64,000 nt of DNA from Marinobacter sp. BW6 (GCF_008107725.1 NZ_VIRN01000064.1:62001-126000), one strand, 5' to 3'; numbered from the stretch's first letter, positions 9,815 to 18,480 are shown. Notes: generated by a model not told the origin, from the sequence alone. Numbers and translations are program-made.

Positions 9815-10549
9815 TCAGTGTCCTGTGACTGAAAGCCGCCGATAGCAGTCTTGGCGTTTCCTCTGCTCCGCTTCCAGTTCAACCGCCCAGCTTTCCACAT
9901 CAACAGGTACAGTTCCAATAATCTCCAGCGAACGATCTTCAAGCACCGCCTTCAGGCCTAGCACCCGCCGCTGATTGATAACCTCGTCACGATGGTAAAG
10001 GAGCGCTTCGATCTGGGGCCGAAAGCAACGCACCATGGCTGTCAGCCAACGGTTAACAGGCCAACTTGGTTGAGCATGGTCAATGGCAAACCGATCCAGC
10101 GCGCCCGCGACCACCTCGGCAGGCAGCCAGCTCTCATCCGTTACCCAGCGGTTTACGGTAAAAAGATCCGTGGGATATCCCCACGCATCCATGGATATGG
10201 CAATCAAGTGTGCCACCCGATCCTCTGCAATCGGGCCCATGAGTGGTTTTGCCTCCTCGGGTAAGGCCCCGTTGCGCAGGAACAAATGGAAATGACCATG
10301 CTCGGCGTGGTCCTCCCGGTGAGCGTGGTAATAATACTGGGACGCCGTTTCCTGATCGTACACATCGTCCTTCGGGTAATGCTCCATCTCATAGAAAGGA
10401 CCCTGCCCCTTGAGAACCTCACCGACCACATTCAGCCCGCCTTTTTTCAGCACCCGGTAGCACTCCCTGATCTCGTGGATGGCCGCGAGACTGTCTGATA
10501 ACTGCTTTTCCATGAGGCTTCCCGGCCTCGTAACATGAAGCTCTTGCAT
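9815..10549 (-). CDS. Histidine-rich conserved protein of unknown function
   Basis: Protein of 244 aa with no recognisable enzyme motif. Residues about 67-88 hold a dense histidine/aromatic stretch (YYYHAHREDHAEHGHFHLF) that could bind a transition metal or heme iron. No signal peptide or membrane helix, so it should be cytoplasmic. The ATG at 10549 has AAGGAG 9 nt upstream. It lies 68 bp behind the cysteine-rich cytochrome gene on the same strand, so the two are probably one operon, and it converges on the ECF sigma/anti-sigma pair. Role in assembly, metal delivery or repair of the cytochrome is only an inference. Confidence 0.6.
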   Translation of the reverse strand: MQELHVTRPGSLMEKQLSDSLAAIHEIRECYRVLKKGGLNVVGEVLKGQGPFYEMEHYPKDDVYDQETASQYYYHAHREDHAEHGHFHLFLRNGALPEEAKPLMGPIAEDRVAHLIAISMDAWGYPTDLFTVNRWVTDESWLPAEVVAGALDRFAIDHAQPSWPVNRWLTAMVRCFRPQIEALLYHRDEVINQRRVLGLKAVLEDRSLEIIGTVPVDVESWAVELEAEQRKRQDCYRRLSVTGH

Positions 10550-10617
10550 AGTTTTTTGCTCCTTACCGCGCGACTCCGGAAGACCCCCGAAGCCGCGCGA
10601 TCCAATCCTTCAACTGA

Positions 10618-11454
10618 TCACGCAGCGACATCTGCCCTTCGCTTACCACTACTGGCCGAGCAGGGATTCTTCGCGGCACAGGGATTTCTGGTAGCGCCCG
10701 GATTTTTCGTCGCGCAGGGGTTCTTACCAGCGCACGGGCCGCAAGCACCACATTTGCCCCCTTTCAAGGCACAGGGGTTGGCGGAAAGCTGCGTCTGGAT
10801 ATTGGCCATGTAGGTCGTTAACGCCGCAAGCTGCTCGCCGCCCCAGTCCAGAGGTTCGGCAGCCATGGGTCGCACCATGCAGATCTGAACCATCTCATCC
10901 AGATGCACTGACTCCATGCCAAAGATGTTTCTGGCCATCGCCACCGAATGTGGGTAGGCGTTGGTAAAGGTTGCGTTGTAACCCGCACCATCGTTATGGC
11001 AGGTCGCGCAAGACAACCCATTGCTACTCAGGGACGTGTCGTTAAACAGCTTCTTCCCGAGCGCCATGAGCTTGCAGGGATTGCCCTCGTAGGGCTGGTA
11101 AGCCGCTGGCCGGGTAACCTTTTTGGCGGCGCAGGGATTGGGCTTTGCCCCGCACTTGCCGGTGGCCGCGCACGGGTTGCAGCCTTTGGTTGCGCACGGA
11201 TTCTTCGACGCACAGGGGTTTTTCGTTGCACACGGGTTTTTTGCGGCGCAGGGATTGCACCCGGCTTTACAGCCAGCCTTGCACTGTTGTCCTGCCTTAC
11301 ACTGATTCTTGCAAGGAGAACAGGGACCGCAGGCAGCCGAAGCCATACCTCCGGCTCCAAGCATGGCGGTCACCAGTGCGGCAGACCACCAGGTCGTGCG
11401 TCGATGTTCATACGATGTGCGAATCGCTTTTCTCAACGGATGTATCGTGGACAT
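10618..11454 (-). CDS. Cysteine-repeat c-type cytochrome, exported
   Basis: Protein of 278 aa. A signal peptide runs to about A40/A41 (TTWWSAALVTAMLGAGGMASA). Residues 42-110 are a low-complexity cysteine-rich domain, first CKAG repeats then NPCA(A/T/S)K repeats. Residues about 123-222 form a single-heme cytochrome c domain with C149-A-T-C152-H153 and candidate axial methionines in ICMVRPM. A second NPCA-type tail covers 226-266. About 26 cysteines in total is far above a normal monoheme cytochrome. The cytochrome core resembles sulfur/peroxide-type periplasmic cytochromes (GKKLFNDTSLSSNGLSCATCH). The repeats could bind metal or crosslink the protein; untested. Followed by the histidine-rich gene. 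Confidence 0.75.
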   Translation of the reverse strand: MSTIHPLRKAIRTSYEHRRTTWWSAALVTAMLGAGGMASAACGPCSPCKNQCKAGQQCKAGCKAGCNPCAAKNPCATKNPCASKNPCATKGCNPCAATGKCGAKPNPCAAKKVTRPAAYQPYEGNPCKLMALGKKLFNDTSLSSNGLSCATCHNDGAGYNATFTNAYPHSVAMARNIFGMESVHLDEMVQICMVRPMAAEPLDWGGEQLAALTTYMANIQTQLSANPCALKGGKCGACGPCAGKNPCATKNPGATRNPCAAKNPCSASSGKRRADVAA

Positions 11455-11486
11455 GGTCTCTCTCCCTGTTCACAGAGTTTTTGAGG

Positions 11487-11503
11487 CGGGCTTTGGAAGC
11501 CCG
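11487..11503 (-). other. Hairpin in the leader of the cytochrome operon
   Basis: CGGGCTT (11487-11493) pairs with AAGCCCG (11497-11503) around a TGG loop, 33 bp upstream of the cytochrome start. No T-run follows, so it is not a terminator. The 11-mer ACAGAGTTTTT occurs on both sides of the leader (11472-11482 and 11576-11586). Confidence 0.4.
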
Positions 11504-11627
11504 TGATCGCTGCGATGAGCGGTCAGACAGGAGACACATGAGTTTCTGAACTATTACACCTATTCAGGAAATGAACAGAGTTTTTCTGGCAAACCTGAAT
11601 CGGGTGGGCCACGTTTCTTTCAGGCAT

Positions 11628-11654
11628 AAAAAAGGGTGGAGCCCAGCTCCACCC
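11628..11654 (-). terminator. Intrinsic terminator on the minus strand, upstream of the cytochrome operon
   Basis: GGGTGGAGC (11634-11642) and GCTCCACCC (11646-11654) form a perfect 9-bp stem with a CCA loop; reading on the minus strand it is followed by six T residues (11633-11628). No minus-strand gene lies upstream of it within 1.3 kb, so it ends either a leader RNA of the cytochrome operon (attenuator) or an independent small RNA. The remaining sequence from 11655 to 11831 shows no other feature I can support. Confidence 0.7.
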
Positions 11655-11831
11655 AAGGGGTTTACAACCCGACCAACGATGCAGAGGCGAACAACACGAA
11701 ACACGATGGACGAAATAAAGACCTCACTCACACTGACACGGGAACCAAAGCGTTGTTACAACGTAATTCATATAGCGGAAAGAAGATTTATGCTTCAGCA
11801 ATACATTCAAATCCGACATTGAGGATCCCCG

Positions 11832-13004
11832 ATGGCCTGCAAAATCCCGCACGAAAGAAAAGCTGCCATAACTGCTGCCCTGGCAGGAGGCTGGGTCGCG
11901 GACGCGGCGAGCCTGGGTTTGCACTGGCTCTACAACAGCGAGCGCATCGCAGAGGTTGGCGGCCAGACACCAGAATTTCTGCCGCCAAGGGCGGACTATT
12001 ATACGAAGGGGTTTGGCTACTTTGCCCATGAAGGTAAGCACGTTGGCGATGTGAGTCACTATGGCGCCGCAACGGGCGTTCTGACGGACAGTTTATTAGC
12101 TAACAACGCCGCACTGGATGTTCGGGATTATCAACGCCGGTTTCGTGCCTTTTTTGGCCCGGGCGGGCAGTGGCGGGGATTTATCGACAATCCCACGCGC
12201 ATTACCCTTGAAAACTTCAACGCCAATGAGCGCGAAGCAGTCAAGCAGGCACAGGACACCATGCCCGCCGGACTGACCGAAAAACAAAAGCGGGTGCTGG
12301 TGCAAAAAGTAATGCCCTATACCCGCCGGCTGAGTGGCGACCAACTCGCTCAACCGGTTCGCGAGGCCATCAACCTGACCTACAAAGAAGCCAAAGTGCA
12401 GGAGGCCGGTGTCCATCTGGCAGAAACCATCGACCGCTATCTGGTGCGGGAAAGTGGGGCAGACGATATGCAACTGCCAGCGGTTTCGAAACTGCCACCA
12501 CTGGTTGCCTGCTTCTGTGGGAGTAGCGATCTTATGGAAGTCACGGAGGCGGCCGTCCGGGTCACGAATAACAACGACGATGCCGTAGCCTGGGCGAAAT
12601 GCGCAGCATTGCTTCTGGATCGGCTCTTCCAGGGAGAAGGCCTTTCTGGAGCCATGGATGCTGCCATCACCGAGGCGCCGGATCAGGAATCCCTGAACCG
12701 TGCCCGCGCGGGCTCAGAACTGAACGGCGTTGGTGCCGGCGACACCTTTGGCCGAACCTGCTACCTGCATGAGGCCATGCCGGTGATTTTTCACATTCTC
12801 AACCATGCCGGGAGCTACACGGAGGCCATTCGCGCCAATATTCATTGTGGCGGCGACTCCTGCGGCCGCGCCTGGATCATTGGCCCTGCCATGGCGGCTA
12901 TTCATGGCGTTGGCGGTGAAACAGGCATTCCCCTGAGCTGGCTCGCGAAGGTTACCAATGCTGCGTCCCGATATGAGGATATCGAATCGTTGCTAGTCAG
13001 CTAG
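11832..13004 (+). CDS. ADP-ribosylglycohydrolase family protein
   Basis: Protein of 390 aa of the DraG/ARH fold, enzymes that remove ADP-ribose from proteins or nucleic acids using a binuclear Mg2+ site. Seen: AALAGGWVADAASLGLHWLY at the N terminus, the substrate-side segment VGDVSHYGAATGVLTDSLL, and C-terminal HCGGDSCGRAWIIGPAMAAIHG, the family's metal-binding GGDxD/C region with one aspartate replaced by cysteine. The usual N-terminal GDA/TDD metal motif is also modified (VADA). It may therefore be a divergent hydrolase. No ADP-ribosyltransferase partner or toxin is seen next to it. Confidence 0.8.
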   Translation: MACKIPHERKAAITAALAGGWVADAASLGLHWLYNSERIAEVGGQTPEFLPPRADYYTKGFGYFAHEGKHVGDVSHYGAATGVLTDSLLANNAALDVRDYQRRFRAFFGPGGQWRGFIDNPTRITLENFNANEREAVKQAQDTMPAGLTEKQKRVLVQKVMPYTRRLSGDQLAQPVREAINLTYKEAKVQEAGVHLAETIDRYLVRESGADDMQLPAVSKLPPLVACFCGSSDLMEVTEAAVRVTNNNDDAVAWAKCAALLLDRLFQGEGLSGAMDAAITEAPDQESLNRARAGSELNGVGAGDTFGRTCYLHEAMPVIFHILNHAGSYTEAIRANIHCGGDSCGRAWIIGPAMAAIHGVGGETGIPLSWLAKVTNAASRYEDIESLLVS

Positions 13005-13020
13005 GCATTCACTGTAAAAC

Positions 13021-13713
13021 TCAAACCCGCCCATCCAGATGCAGCCAACGGGACAGCCGGGAATGCGGGCGCCGCCGCAGGTACAGGGGCAGTGTGCTCA
13101 TCACCAACAGCACTGTAGCGGCCGCCAAAACGGTCAGGGTGGGATTGAGTTCGAAGGTATGACCCAGACCGGCAAACACGAAGGTCATGGGCAACATGCC
13201 AAGCATGGTGGCCAGGGCGTAACGCCAGAGATGTATGGCCGTCACACCGGCGGCATAGCTGATCAGGGCAAAGGAAAACAAGGGAATGAGACGGGTCAGG
13301 AATACCGCGATGAACAGGAACCGCTGCGAACCACGGGCCGAGAATACCGGGTTGTTTTCAAGCTTTTTCTGAACAGCCTCGCGCCCGAGCACCCGGGCCA
13401 GATAGAACGCAATGAGCGAGCCGGCCAGAGCACCGATTACCGCAATCGCTGTACCGCTGAACATGCCGTACACCAGGCCGGACGCCGCACTGATCGGCAA
13501 AGTGGGTATCGGCCCGACCACCACGGCCAGAATCATCAGGAGCATCAACAACACAGGGCCCAAGGTGCCCTGGTTGGCGAACCAGTCGGACAGCACCGAC
13601 GGCGCAAAGCTGGCCGGCATACCCAATTGCCGCAGCAGCAACCAGATCGCCGCCATCAGCAGCGCGACAATAGCCAGAAATGAGAGACGGAAAACCAACT
13701 GCGAACGGGTCAT
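13021..13713 (-). CDS. TVP38/TMEM64 family membrane protein
   Basis: Integral membrane protein of 230 aa with about 6 helices. The DedA/TVP38 core is visible: VVGPIPTLPISAASGLVYGMFSG in the first half and RLIPLFSFALISYAAGVTAIHLWRYALATMLGMLP in the second, with the two re-entrant proline-rich segments used by this superfamily of lipid scramblases/transporters. It is the same family as the N-terminal domain of the fusion protein at 6483-8672. It is convergent with the ADP-ribosylglycohydrolase gene 16 bp away. Cargo unknown. Confidence 0.82.
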   Translation of the reverse strand: MTRSQLVFRLSFLAIVALLMAAIWLLLRQLGMPASFAPSVLSDWFANQGTLGPVLLMLLMILAVVVGPIPTLPISAASGLVYGMFSGTAIAVIGALAGSLIAFYLARVLGREAVQKKLENNPVFSARGSQRFLFIAVFLTRLIPLFSFALISYAAGVTAIHLWRYALATMLGMLPMTFVFAGLGHTFELNPTLTVLAAATVLLVMSTLPLYLRRRPHSRLSRWLHLDGRV

Positions 13714-13789
13714 ATGGCCATTCTACCCGCTATCCCGGAAACAGGAAGCGATAGCCGTTGTCCGCAATTGCCTCAGGAACCCGAAAGGC

Positions 13790-14641
13790 TCAGCTGGCCA
13801 GTCGGTTAACCTGCTCCACAAAGGCCGTTGGCAGGGTGTCGATCACCGGCCGGGCATCGCCGCACACATCCGGGTTCGGGGCATCCGGCTCTTTTGCCAG
13901 CACTATCGGCGATTCTGACCAGTGCAGCAGCTCCAGTTTGCCGTTCTCCTGCTCCACCAGGGCCGTGCAGTGCTCCACCCAGTCACCGTCGTTGCAGTAA
14001 AGTCCTTCTTCGCTGCGCAGGAAGCCGGCAGAGTGGATGTGGCCGCAGATAAAGCCGTCGTAGTTGCCCTTTTCCGCGACAGTCAGGGCTGCCAGCTCGA
14101 ACCGGCGGATGAAGGTGCGTGCCTTGCCGATTCGGCTCTTCACCCAGGCCGCCAGCGACCAGTAGGGCTTGCCCTTGAGCCGGCGCCAGGCGTTGAACCA
14201 GCGGTTCAGGCGCAGCAGCATGCCGTGGGCACGGTCGCCGACCAGAAGCATCAGCGGGCTGCAACGCACCACCTGATCAAACTGGTCGCCATGGCAAACC
14301 ATGAAGCGGCGGCCATCGGCGGTGGTGTGAACGGCTTTGTATCGAAGCTCAACGCCAGCGATGGTCTGGCCGCAGAACCGGCGCAGGAAATCGTCGTGAT
14401 TGCCGGGCACGTAAACCACTCGGGTTCCGCTGGCCGCCAGCTCAATGAGTTTGTGGATGACGGCCTGATGGGAATCGGGAAAGTGCACCCGCCGCTGCAT
14501 CGCGATCAGGTCGATAATGTCGCCCACCAGATAGAGGGTTTCGCAGCGGACGTGGCTCAGGAAGTCCAGCAGGTATTCAGCCTGGCAGTCTGCCGTGCCA
14601 AGGTGTACGTCGGAAATGAAAACGCTCCGGTAACTCCTCAT
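13790..14641 (-). CDS. LpxH-like metallophosphoesterase
   Basis: Calcineurin-like phosphoesterase of 283 aa with all five motifs: SDVHLG, LVGDIIDL, PGNHDD, CHGDQFD and CGHIHSA. The order and the FICGHIHSAGF context are those of UDP-2,3-diacylglucosamine diphosphatase-like proteins, but at 283 aa it is longer than LpxH (about 240) and may act on another substrate. The start at 14641 has GGGAG 6 nt upstream; an in-frame ATG at 14656 is possible. No lipid A genes are adjacent. Confidence 0.8.
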   Translation of the reverse strand: MRSYRSVFISDVHLGTADCQAEYLLDFLSHVRCETLYLVGDIIDLIAMQRRVHFPDSHQAVIHKLIELAASGTRVVYVPGNHDDFLRRFCGQTIAGVELRYKAVHTTADGRRFMVCHGDQFDQVVRCSPLMLLVGDRAHGMLLRLNRWFNAWRRLKGKPYWSLAAWVKSRIGKARTFIRRFELAALTVAEKGNYDGFICGHIHSAGFLRSEEGLYCNDGDWVEHCTALVEQENGKLELLHWSESPIVLAKEPDAPNPDVCGDARPVIDTLPTAFVEQVNRLAS

Positions 14642-14760
14642 GTCGTCTCCCGTCATTCAACCAGTCCGGACACTGGTACCTTGGCAAGAGCCGGTGACGA
14701 GCAAGTGACAAGGGTGAGACAGTTCTGTGACGATGAGGATGGGGCGGGCAGGCGAACCGT

Positions 14761-14783
14761 CCGGTAACCCGCCGGGTTACCGG
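14761..14783. other. GC-rich hairpin between phosphoesterase and PEBP genes
   Basis: CCGGTAACCC and GGGTTACCGG form a perfect 10-bp stem with a 3-nt loop, 31 bp beyond the stop of the minus-strand PEBP gene. No T-run follows, so termination would need Rho or pausing. Confidence 0.4.
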
Positions 14784-14813
14784 AACACCGTTGCTCCGGT
14801 GGTATATGGCCCG

Positions 14814-15437
14814 CTAGCGCAGGTCGGGATTCAGGGTATAAGTGGCAGTTACACGAGCACTGGCCAGCACATGCCCTGCCATGGCCTCGCGCACATCGTT
14901 GCCGTCGAACTCGCCATCGAGAGCCAGCGTATCCACATCCAGCGCGTGCACCTCGAAGTGGTAGTGATGGATAATTTCATCGTTCCAGGGCGGACAAGGA
15001 CCATCGTATCCGGCGTAGGTGCCACTCATGTCGGGATTCCCCGCCAGGAACTGGGTGTAGTTGTTCACCCCGCGGATACCGATGGGGCCGGGACCCGGCT
15101 CCTTGCCCTTGGGGATCACGCCATCGCTGTCCTCGCCTTCCGGGATCCGGCTGGTACCGGCCGGCACATCCACCAGCAGCCAGTGAAAAAAATCGACCCG
15201 TGGGATGTCTTTCGAGACAGTCTTGCCTTCCTGATTGACGTCATCGGCAACGCTGGGAACGTCCGGATCGAACATCATCACCACGAAGCTCTTGGTGCCC
15301 TCGGGCACATCCTCCCAGACTGTTTCGGGGTTCCGGTTCGGGCCGAAGCTCATGTGATCGTCTTCGCTGTAAACTCCGAACGCGAATTTCTCGGGAATCG
15401 GCTGGCCTTCTTCGATGCCTTCAACCTGTAGTTTCAC
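14814..15437 (-). CDS. YbhB/YbcL-type phosphatidylethanolamine-binding protein family
   Basis: PEBP-fold protein of 207 aa. Conserved anion-pocket motifs are present: MMFDPDVPS, FFHWLLVDVPAGTSRI, and YAGYDGPCPPWNDEIIHHYHFEVHALD. No signal peptide, so cytoplasmic. Bacterial members have no settled role; some are inhibitors or stress proteins. It is divergent from the ankyrin-repeat gene with about 110 bp between starts. Confidence 0.85.
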   Translation of the reverse strand: MKLQVEGIEEGQPIPEKFAFGVYSEDDHMSFGPNRNPETVWEDVPEGTKSFVVMMFDPDVPSVADDVNQEGKTVSKDIPRVDFFHWLLVDVPAGTSRIPEGEDSDGVIPKGKEPGPGPIGIRGVNNYTQFLAGNPDMSGTYAGYDGPCPPWNDEIIHHYHFEVHALDVDTLALDGEFDGNDVREAMAGHVLASARVTATYTLNPDLR

Positions 15438-15550
15438 GGCGTTGCCTCCTGTCGTTTTGGCCTTTGGCTCATTGACTGTGTCTGGGACAGTCTCATTCTG
15501 TGATAATACGTTTTTAACACAAAACCGATTGAACTGACCACGGAGCCCCG

Positions 15551-15883
15551 ATGAGCCAACAGAAGCCCGGCAAGCCGCAACAGCCTGCGAACCAGAAAGA
15601 CGAGGATGCGGTCGCCTTCGCCCAGGGTATTTTCGAACTGGCCCGCAACGGTGGCGCCGGCCCTCTCAGCGTGATGCTTGATGCCGGCGTCCCGGTCAAC
15701 ATGCGCACCAGCGAGGGCGAAACCCTGCTGATGCTGGCCAGCAAACACGGCCACCCGGAAACCGTGCGCCTGCTGCTCGAAAAAGGCGCTGATCGCGACG
15801 CTCAGGACAGCAACGGCAATACCGCAGTTTCCCTGGCAAAAACCGACAGCGTACGGTGCCTGTTCGACGAACACAGCCGGTAA
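15551..15883 (+). CDS. Small ankyrin-repeat protein
   Basis: Protein of 110 aa with two and a half ankyrin repeats: VPVNMRTSEGETLLMLASKH, then GHPETVRLLLEKGADRDAQD and SNGNTAVSLAKT. A polar, glutamine/lysine-rich N terminus of about 20 residues precedes them. No signal peptide, so it probably mediates cytoplasmic protein contacts. It is followed after 6 bp by the spermidine-synthase-like gene, suggesting one transcript. Confidence 0.8.
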   Translation: MSQQKPGKPQQPANQKDEDAVAFAQGIFELARNGGAGPLSVMLDAGVPVNMRTSEGETLLMLASKHGHPETVRLLLEKGADRDAQDSNGNTAVSLAKTDSVRCLFDEHSR

Positions 15884-15889
15884 GCCGGC

Positions 15890-16636
15890 ATGATGTTCAA
15901 CAAGGGCGAGATCATTCATCACACCCGGGATGCCCTGGGCAGCATCCTCGTGATCGACTACCGCAAACACCGGGTGCTCACCTTCAATTCGGTGTTCGAG
16001 CAGAGCAAGATCGACCGTCGCTATCCCTATCTGCCGGTGCACGAGTACAACCGGGCCATGATGCTGCCGGCGGTTTTTGCCAATCCCCGCCATGTCACCA
16101 TTCTGGGTCTGGGCGGCGGTGTCATGGCCGGCGCATTCCACCATCTGTATCCAGAATGCCGGATTCATGCTGTTGAGCTGCGTCAGGCTGTACTGGACAC
16201 CGCAAGGGAGTTTTTTGATCTGCCGGACAGTGAGCGCCTTGAGGTCACCATTGCCGATGCCAGGGATGCCCTGGGAAAGCTGGCAGACGCGAGCACGGAT
16301 ATGATTCTTGCCGACCTCTACAACGCCGACAGGATGAGCCCGGCTCAGGCCCAGAAGCAATTCGTGGATGAATGTGCCAGGGCCTTGAGCGATGACGGCT
16401 GGCTGGTGTTGAACTACCACCGAACACCGGACGTCGAGGGCCCCTACTTCCGAAGACTCAAGAGGCATTTTGCTGTGCTTTTAGGCTTCCGAAGCAAAAG
16501 CAACAACACGGTGGTTTATGCCAGCAAACGGCACTTCCAGTCCGTACACCCCAAAGACCCGGTGTTGGCGGAAATGGAGAACCGACTACCAATAGACTGG
16601 CGTCGCCTGATGACGAAAGTCAGCCGCATGGAGTAA
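15890..16636 (+). CDS. Spermidine synthase-like (PABS fold) methyltransferase-family protein
   Basis: Protein of 248 aa with the Rossmann core of polyamine synthases: VTILGLGGGVMAGAFHHLYP (nucleotide loop GxGGG), HAVELRQAVLDTAREFF, the ADARD acidic motif and DMILADLYNAD. The catalytic YH(E) region is altered (ILADLYNAD, NYHRTPD), so aminopropyl transfer to putrescine is not assured; many such orphan homologues have unknown roles. Start ATG at 15890 (a second ATG follows immediately). Probably cotranscribed with the ankyrin protein. Confidence 0.75.
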   Translation: MMFNKGEIIHHTRDALGSILVIDYRKHRVLTFNSVFEQSKIDRRYPYLPVHEYNRAMMLPAVFANPRHVTILGLGGGVMAGAFHHLYPECRIHAVELRQAVLDTAREFFDLPDSERLEVTIADARDALGKLADASTDMILADLYNADRMSPAQAQKQFVDECARALSDDGWLVLNYHRTPDVEGPYFRRLKRHFAVLLGFRSKSNNTVVYASKRHFQSVHPKDPVLAEMENRLPIDWRRLMTKVSRME

Positions 16637-16737
16637 GGGGAAAACCGCCAAAGAGTTGATCTGCGTCCTTGATGATTGCGGGGGATGATCCATAGTTATT
16701 GGTATGGAAACCACTGCTTGTCAGAGGAGTATTGACC

Positions 16738-16914
16738 ATGAGCGAGGAAGACTACAAAAAGCTTCATCCGGTGCTGAGCGAGGTCACCAAGACCTACGTC
16801 GATCTCTACACCAATCGGCCCAATGAGAAAAACCGTGAGCAGCTGATCAAACTCGAAGCCCTGCTGCACGAGAAGCTGGAAGCGATTCAGAAGGCCAAGG
16901 AAAAAGCGGATTAA
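16738..16914 (+). CDS. Small helical conserved protein
   Basis: Protein of 58 aa, MSEEDYKKLHPVLSEVTKTY at the start, then a charged heptad-like C-terminal helix rich in Lys, Glu and Leu. The ATG at 16738 has AGAGGAG 9 nt upstream. No known motif. It is convergent with the LOG gene (27 bp between stops). Real on grounds of start signal, codon usage like its neighbours and amphipathic pattern; function unknown. Confidence 0.6.
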   Translation: MSEEDYKKLHPVLSEVTKTYVDLYTNRPNEKNREQLIKLEALLHEKLEAIQKAKEKAD

Positions 16915-16941
16915 GGCCCGACTGCGCCGAGCCCTGGTCGT

Positions 16942-17502
16942 TCAGGTCCACTTTTCCCCGGGGCTTTGATAGCCACGGAAGGCCCGGTGCAGAACGTCCG
17001 GCTGGTCGGCCCTGATCAACATGTCGATGTACTGCTGCTGAAGAAACCCGGCCCGCTCCATGTTCTCCGCCATCGCCAGCAACGGATCGAAAAACCCGTT
17101 GACGTTGTAGATGGCGCAGGGCTTGTGGTGCAGCCCCAACTGCCCCCAGGTCCAGGCCTCGAACAACTCTTCCAGGGTGCCAATGCCGCCCGGCAGCGCG
17201 ACAAAACCGTCGGCCAGATCCGCCATCAAAGCCTTGCGCTCGTGCATGTTTTTGACCACGTGCAGCTCGGTCAAGCCAGAGTGGGCCAGCTCCCGGTTCC
17301 GCAGATGCTCGGGTATGACCCCGTGAACCCGACCGCCAGCGGCCAATACCGCATCTGCCACGACACCCATCAGGCCGACATGGCCGCCGCCAAACACCAG
17401 CTCAATACCATTGCGACCGAAATAATCACCCAGCTCCCGGGCCTTGTCCGCGTAAAGCGAATCGTTGCCGGACCGGGAGCCACAATAGACCGCGACCTTC
17501 AT
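16942..17502 (-). CDS. LOG family nucleotide phosphoribohydrolase
   Basis: Protein of 186 aa of the LOG (TIGR00730-like) family, which cleave ribose 5-phosphate from nucleoside monophosphates such as cytokinin riboside 5'-monophosphate or AMP. The Rossmann start FGGGHVGLMGVVADAVLAAGG, R89/K90 in NMHERKALM and the signature PGGIGTLEE (104-112) are all present. Its ATG overlaps the stop of the upstream glutathione-dependent oxidoreductase gene by 4 nt (ATGA), so it is translationally coupled. Confidence 0.9.
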   Translation of the reverse strand: MKVAVYCGSRSGNDSLYADKARELGDYFGRNGIELVFGGGHVGLMGVVADAVLAAGGRVHGVIPEHLRNRELAHSGLTELHVVKNMHERKALMADLADGFVALPGGIGTLEELFEAWTWGQLGLHHKPCAIYNVNGFFDPLLAMAENMERAGFLQQQYIDMLIRADQPDVLHRAFRGYQSPGEKWT

Positions 17503-18371
17503 TCACCGTCCCCGATCTTGTCCTGGGTCTGGGTCTCGAAATCGCTGGCATCATGGCGCTCGTGCAGCTGGCTGCTCGGTTCACCCCAGGCTCGGTTAAC
17601 CATGCGGCCACGCCTGACCGCGGGGCGCTGGGCAATCTCATCCGTCCAGCGGATGACGTTGGTGTAAGTGTGGGCTTCAAGGAACTCGGCCGCATCGTAC
17701 ACCTTGTTTTTCACCAGGGCGCCGTACCAGGGCCAGATGGCCATATCGGCAATGGTGTATTCATCGCCGGCGATGTACCGGTTATTGGCCAGCTGACGGT
17801 CGAGCACATCCAGCTGACGCTTGACCTCCATGGTGTAACGGTTGATCGGGTACTCGTAGTATTCCGGCGCGTAGGCGTAAAAATGCCCGAAGCCGCCACC
17901 GAGCATGGGCGCACTGCCCATCTGCCAGAACAGCCAGTTCATCGTTTCGGCACGCCCTGCGGTGTCCTTGGGCAGGAAAGCCCCGAATTTTTCCGCCAGG
18001 TAGAGCAGGATCGACCCGGACTCGAACAGGCGGATGGAGGGGCTGACACTGTGGTCCATCATGGCAGGAATCTTGGAGTTGGGGTTCACCTCCACAAAGC
18101 CGCTGCCAAACTGGTCGCCGTCGGTAATCTTGATAAGCCAGGCATCGTATTCGGCCCCTTCAATACCGAGCTCCAGTAGCTCCTCCAGCATCACGGTGAC
18201 CTTTACGCCATTGGGCGTCGCCAGCGAATAAAGCTGCAGAGGATGCTTCCCGACCGGCAGCTCTTTGTCATGGGTCGGGCCAGCGATGGGACGGTTGATA
18301 CTGGCAAACCGACCTCCGCTCTCGGAGTCCCATTTCCAGACTTTGGGTGGCGTGTAGGTAGCGTCGGTCAT
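17499..18371 (-). CDS. yghU: Glutathione-dependent disulfide-bond oxidoreductase (YghU-like)
   Basis: Glutathione transferase-fold protein of 290 aa, close to E. coli YghU: N-terminal thioredoxin-like domain with LYSLATPNGVKVTVMLEELLE and the G-site segment NPNSKIPAMMDHS ... RLFESGSILLYLAEKFG; C-terminal helical domain with EYTIADMAIWPWYGAL. YghU-type proteins bind two GSH and reduce disulfides. The ATG at 18371 follows GAGGAG; longer in-frame extensions upstream lack family similarity. First gene of an operon with the LOG protein and divergent from the NosR-like gene. Confidence 0.88.
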   Translation of the reverse strand: MTDATYTPPKVWKWDSESGGRFASINRPIAGPTHDKELPVGKHPLQLYSLATPNGVKVTVMLEELLELGIEGAEYDAWLIKITDGDQFGSGFVEVNPNSKIPAMMDHSVSPSIRLFESGSILLYLAEKFGAFLPKDTAGRAETMNWLFWQMGSAPMLGGGFGHFYAYAPEYYEYPINRYTMEVKRQLDVLDRQLANNRYIAGDEYTIADMAIWPWYGALVKNKVYDAAEFLEAHTYTNVIRWTDEIAQRPAVRRGRMVNRAWGEPSSQLHERHDASDFETQTQDKIGDGE

Positions 18372-18480
18372 GGCATTTCTCCTCACAAAGTAGCATTCAG
18401 CTGGCTCCGAGGTCGCATTGAGCCCGGGGCCGAAAACTCTAGCATGGAAGATCAAACAAAAAGAACCACAGGAGTACCCC

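Noticed and set aside
15434..16468. 344-aa minus-strand frame
   Set aside because: Opposite the ankyrin and spermidine-synthase-like genes, which have recognisable domains.
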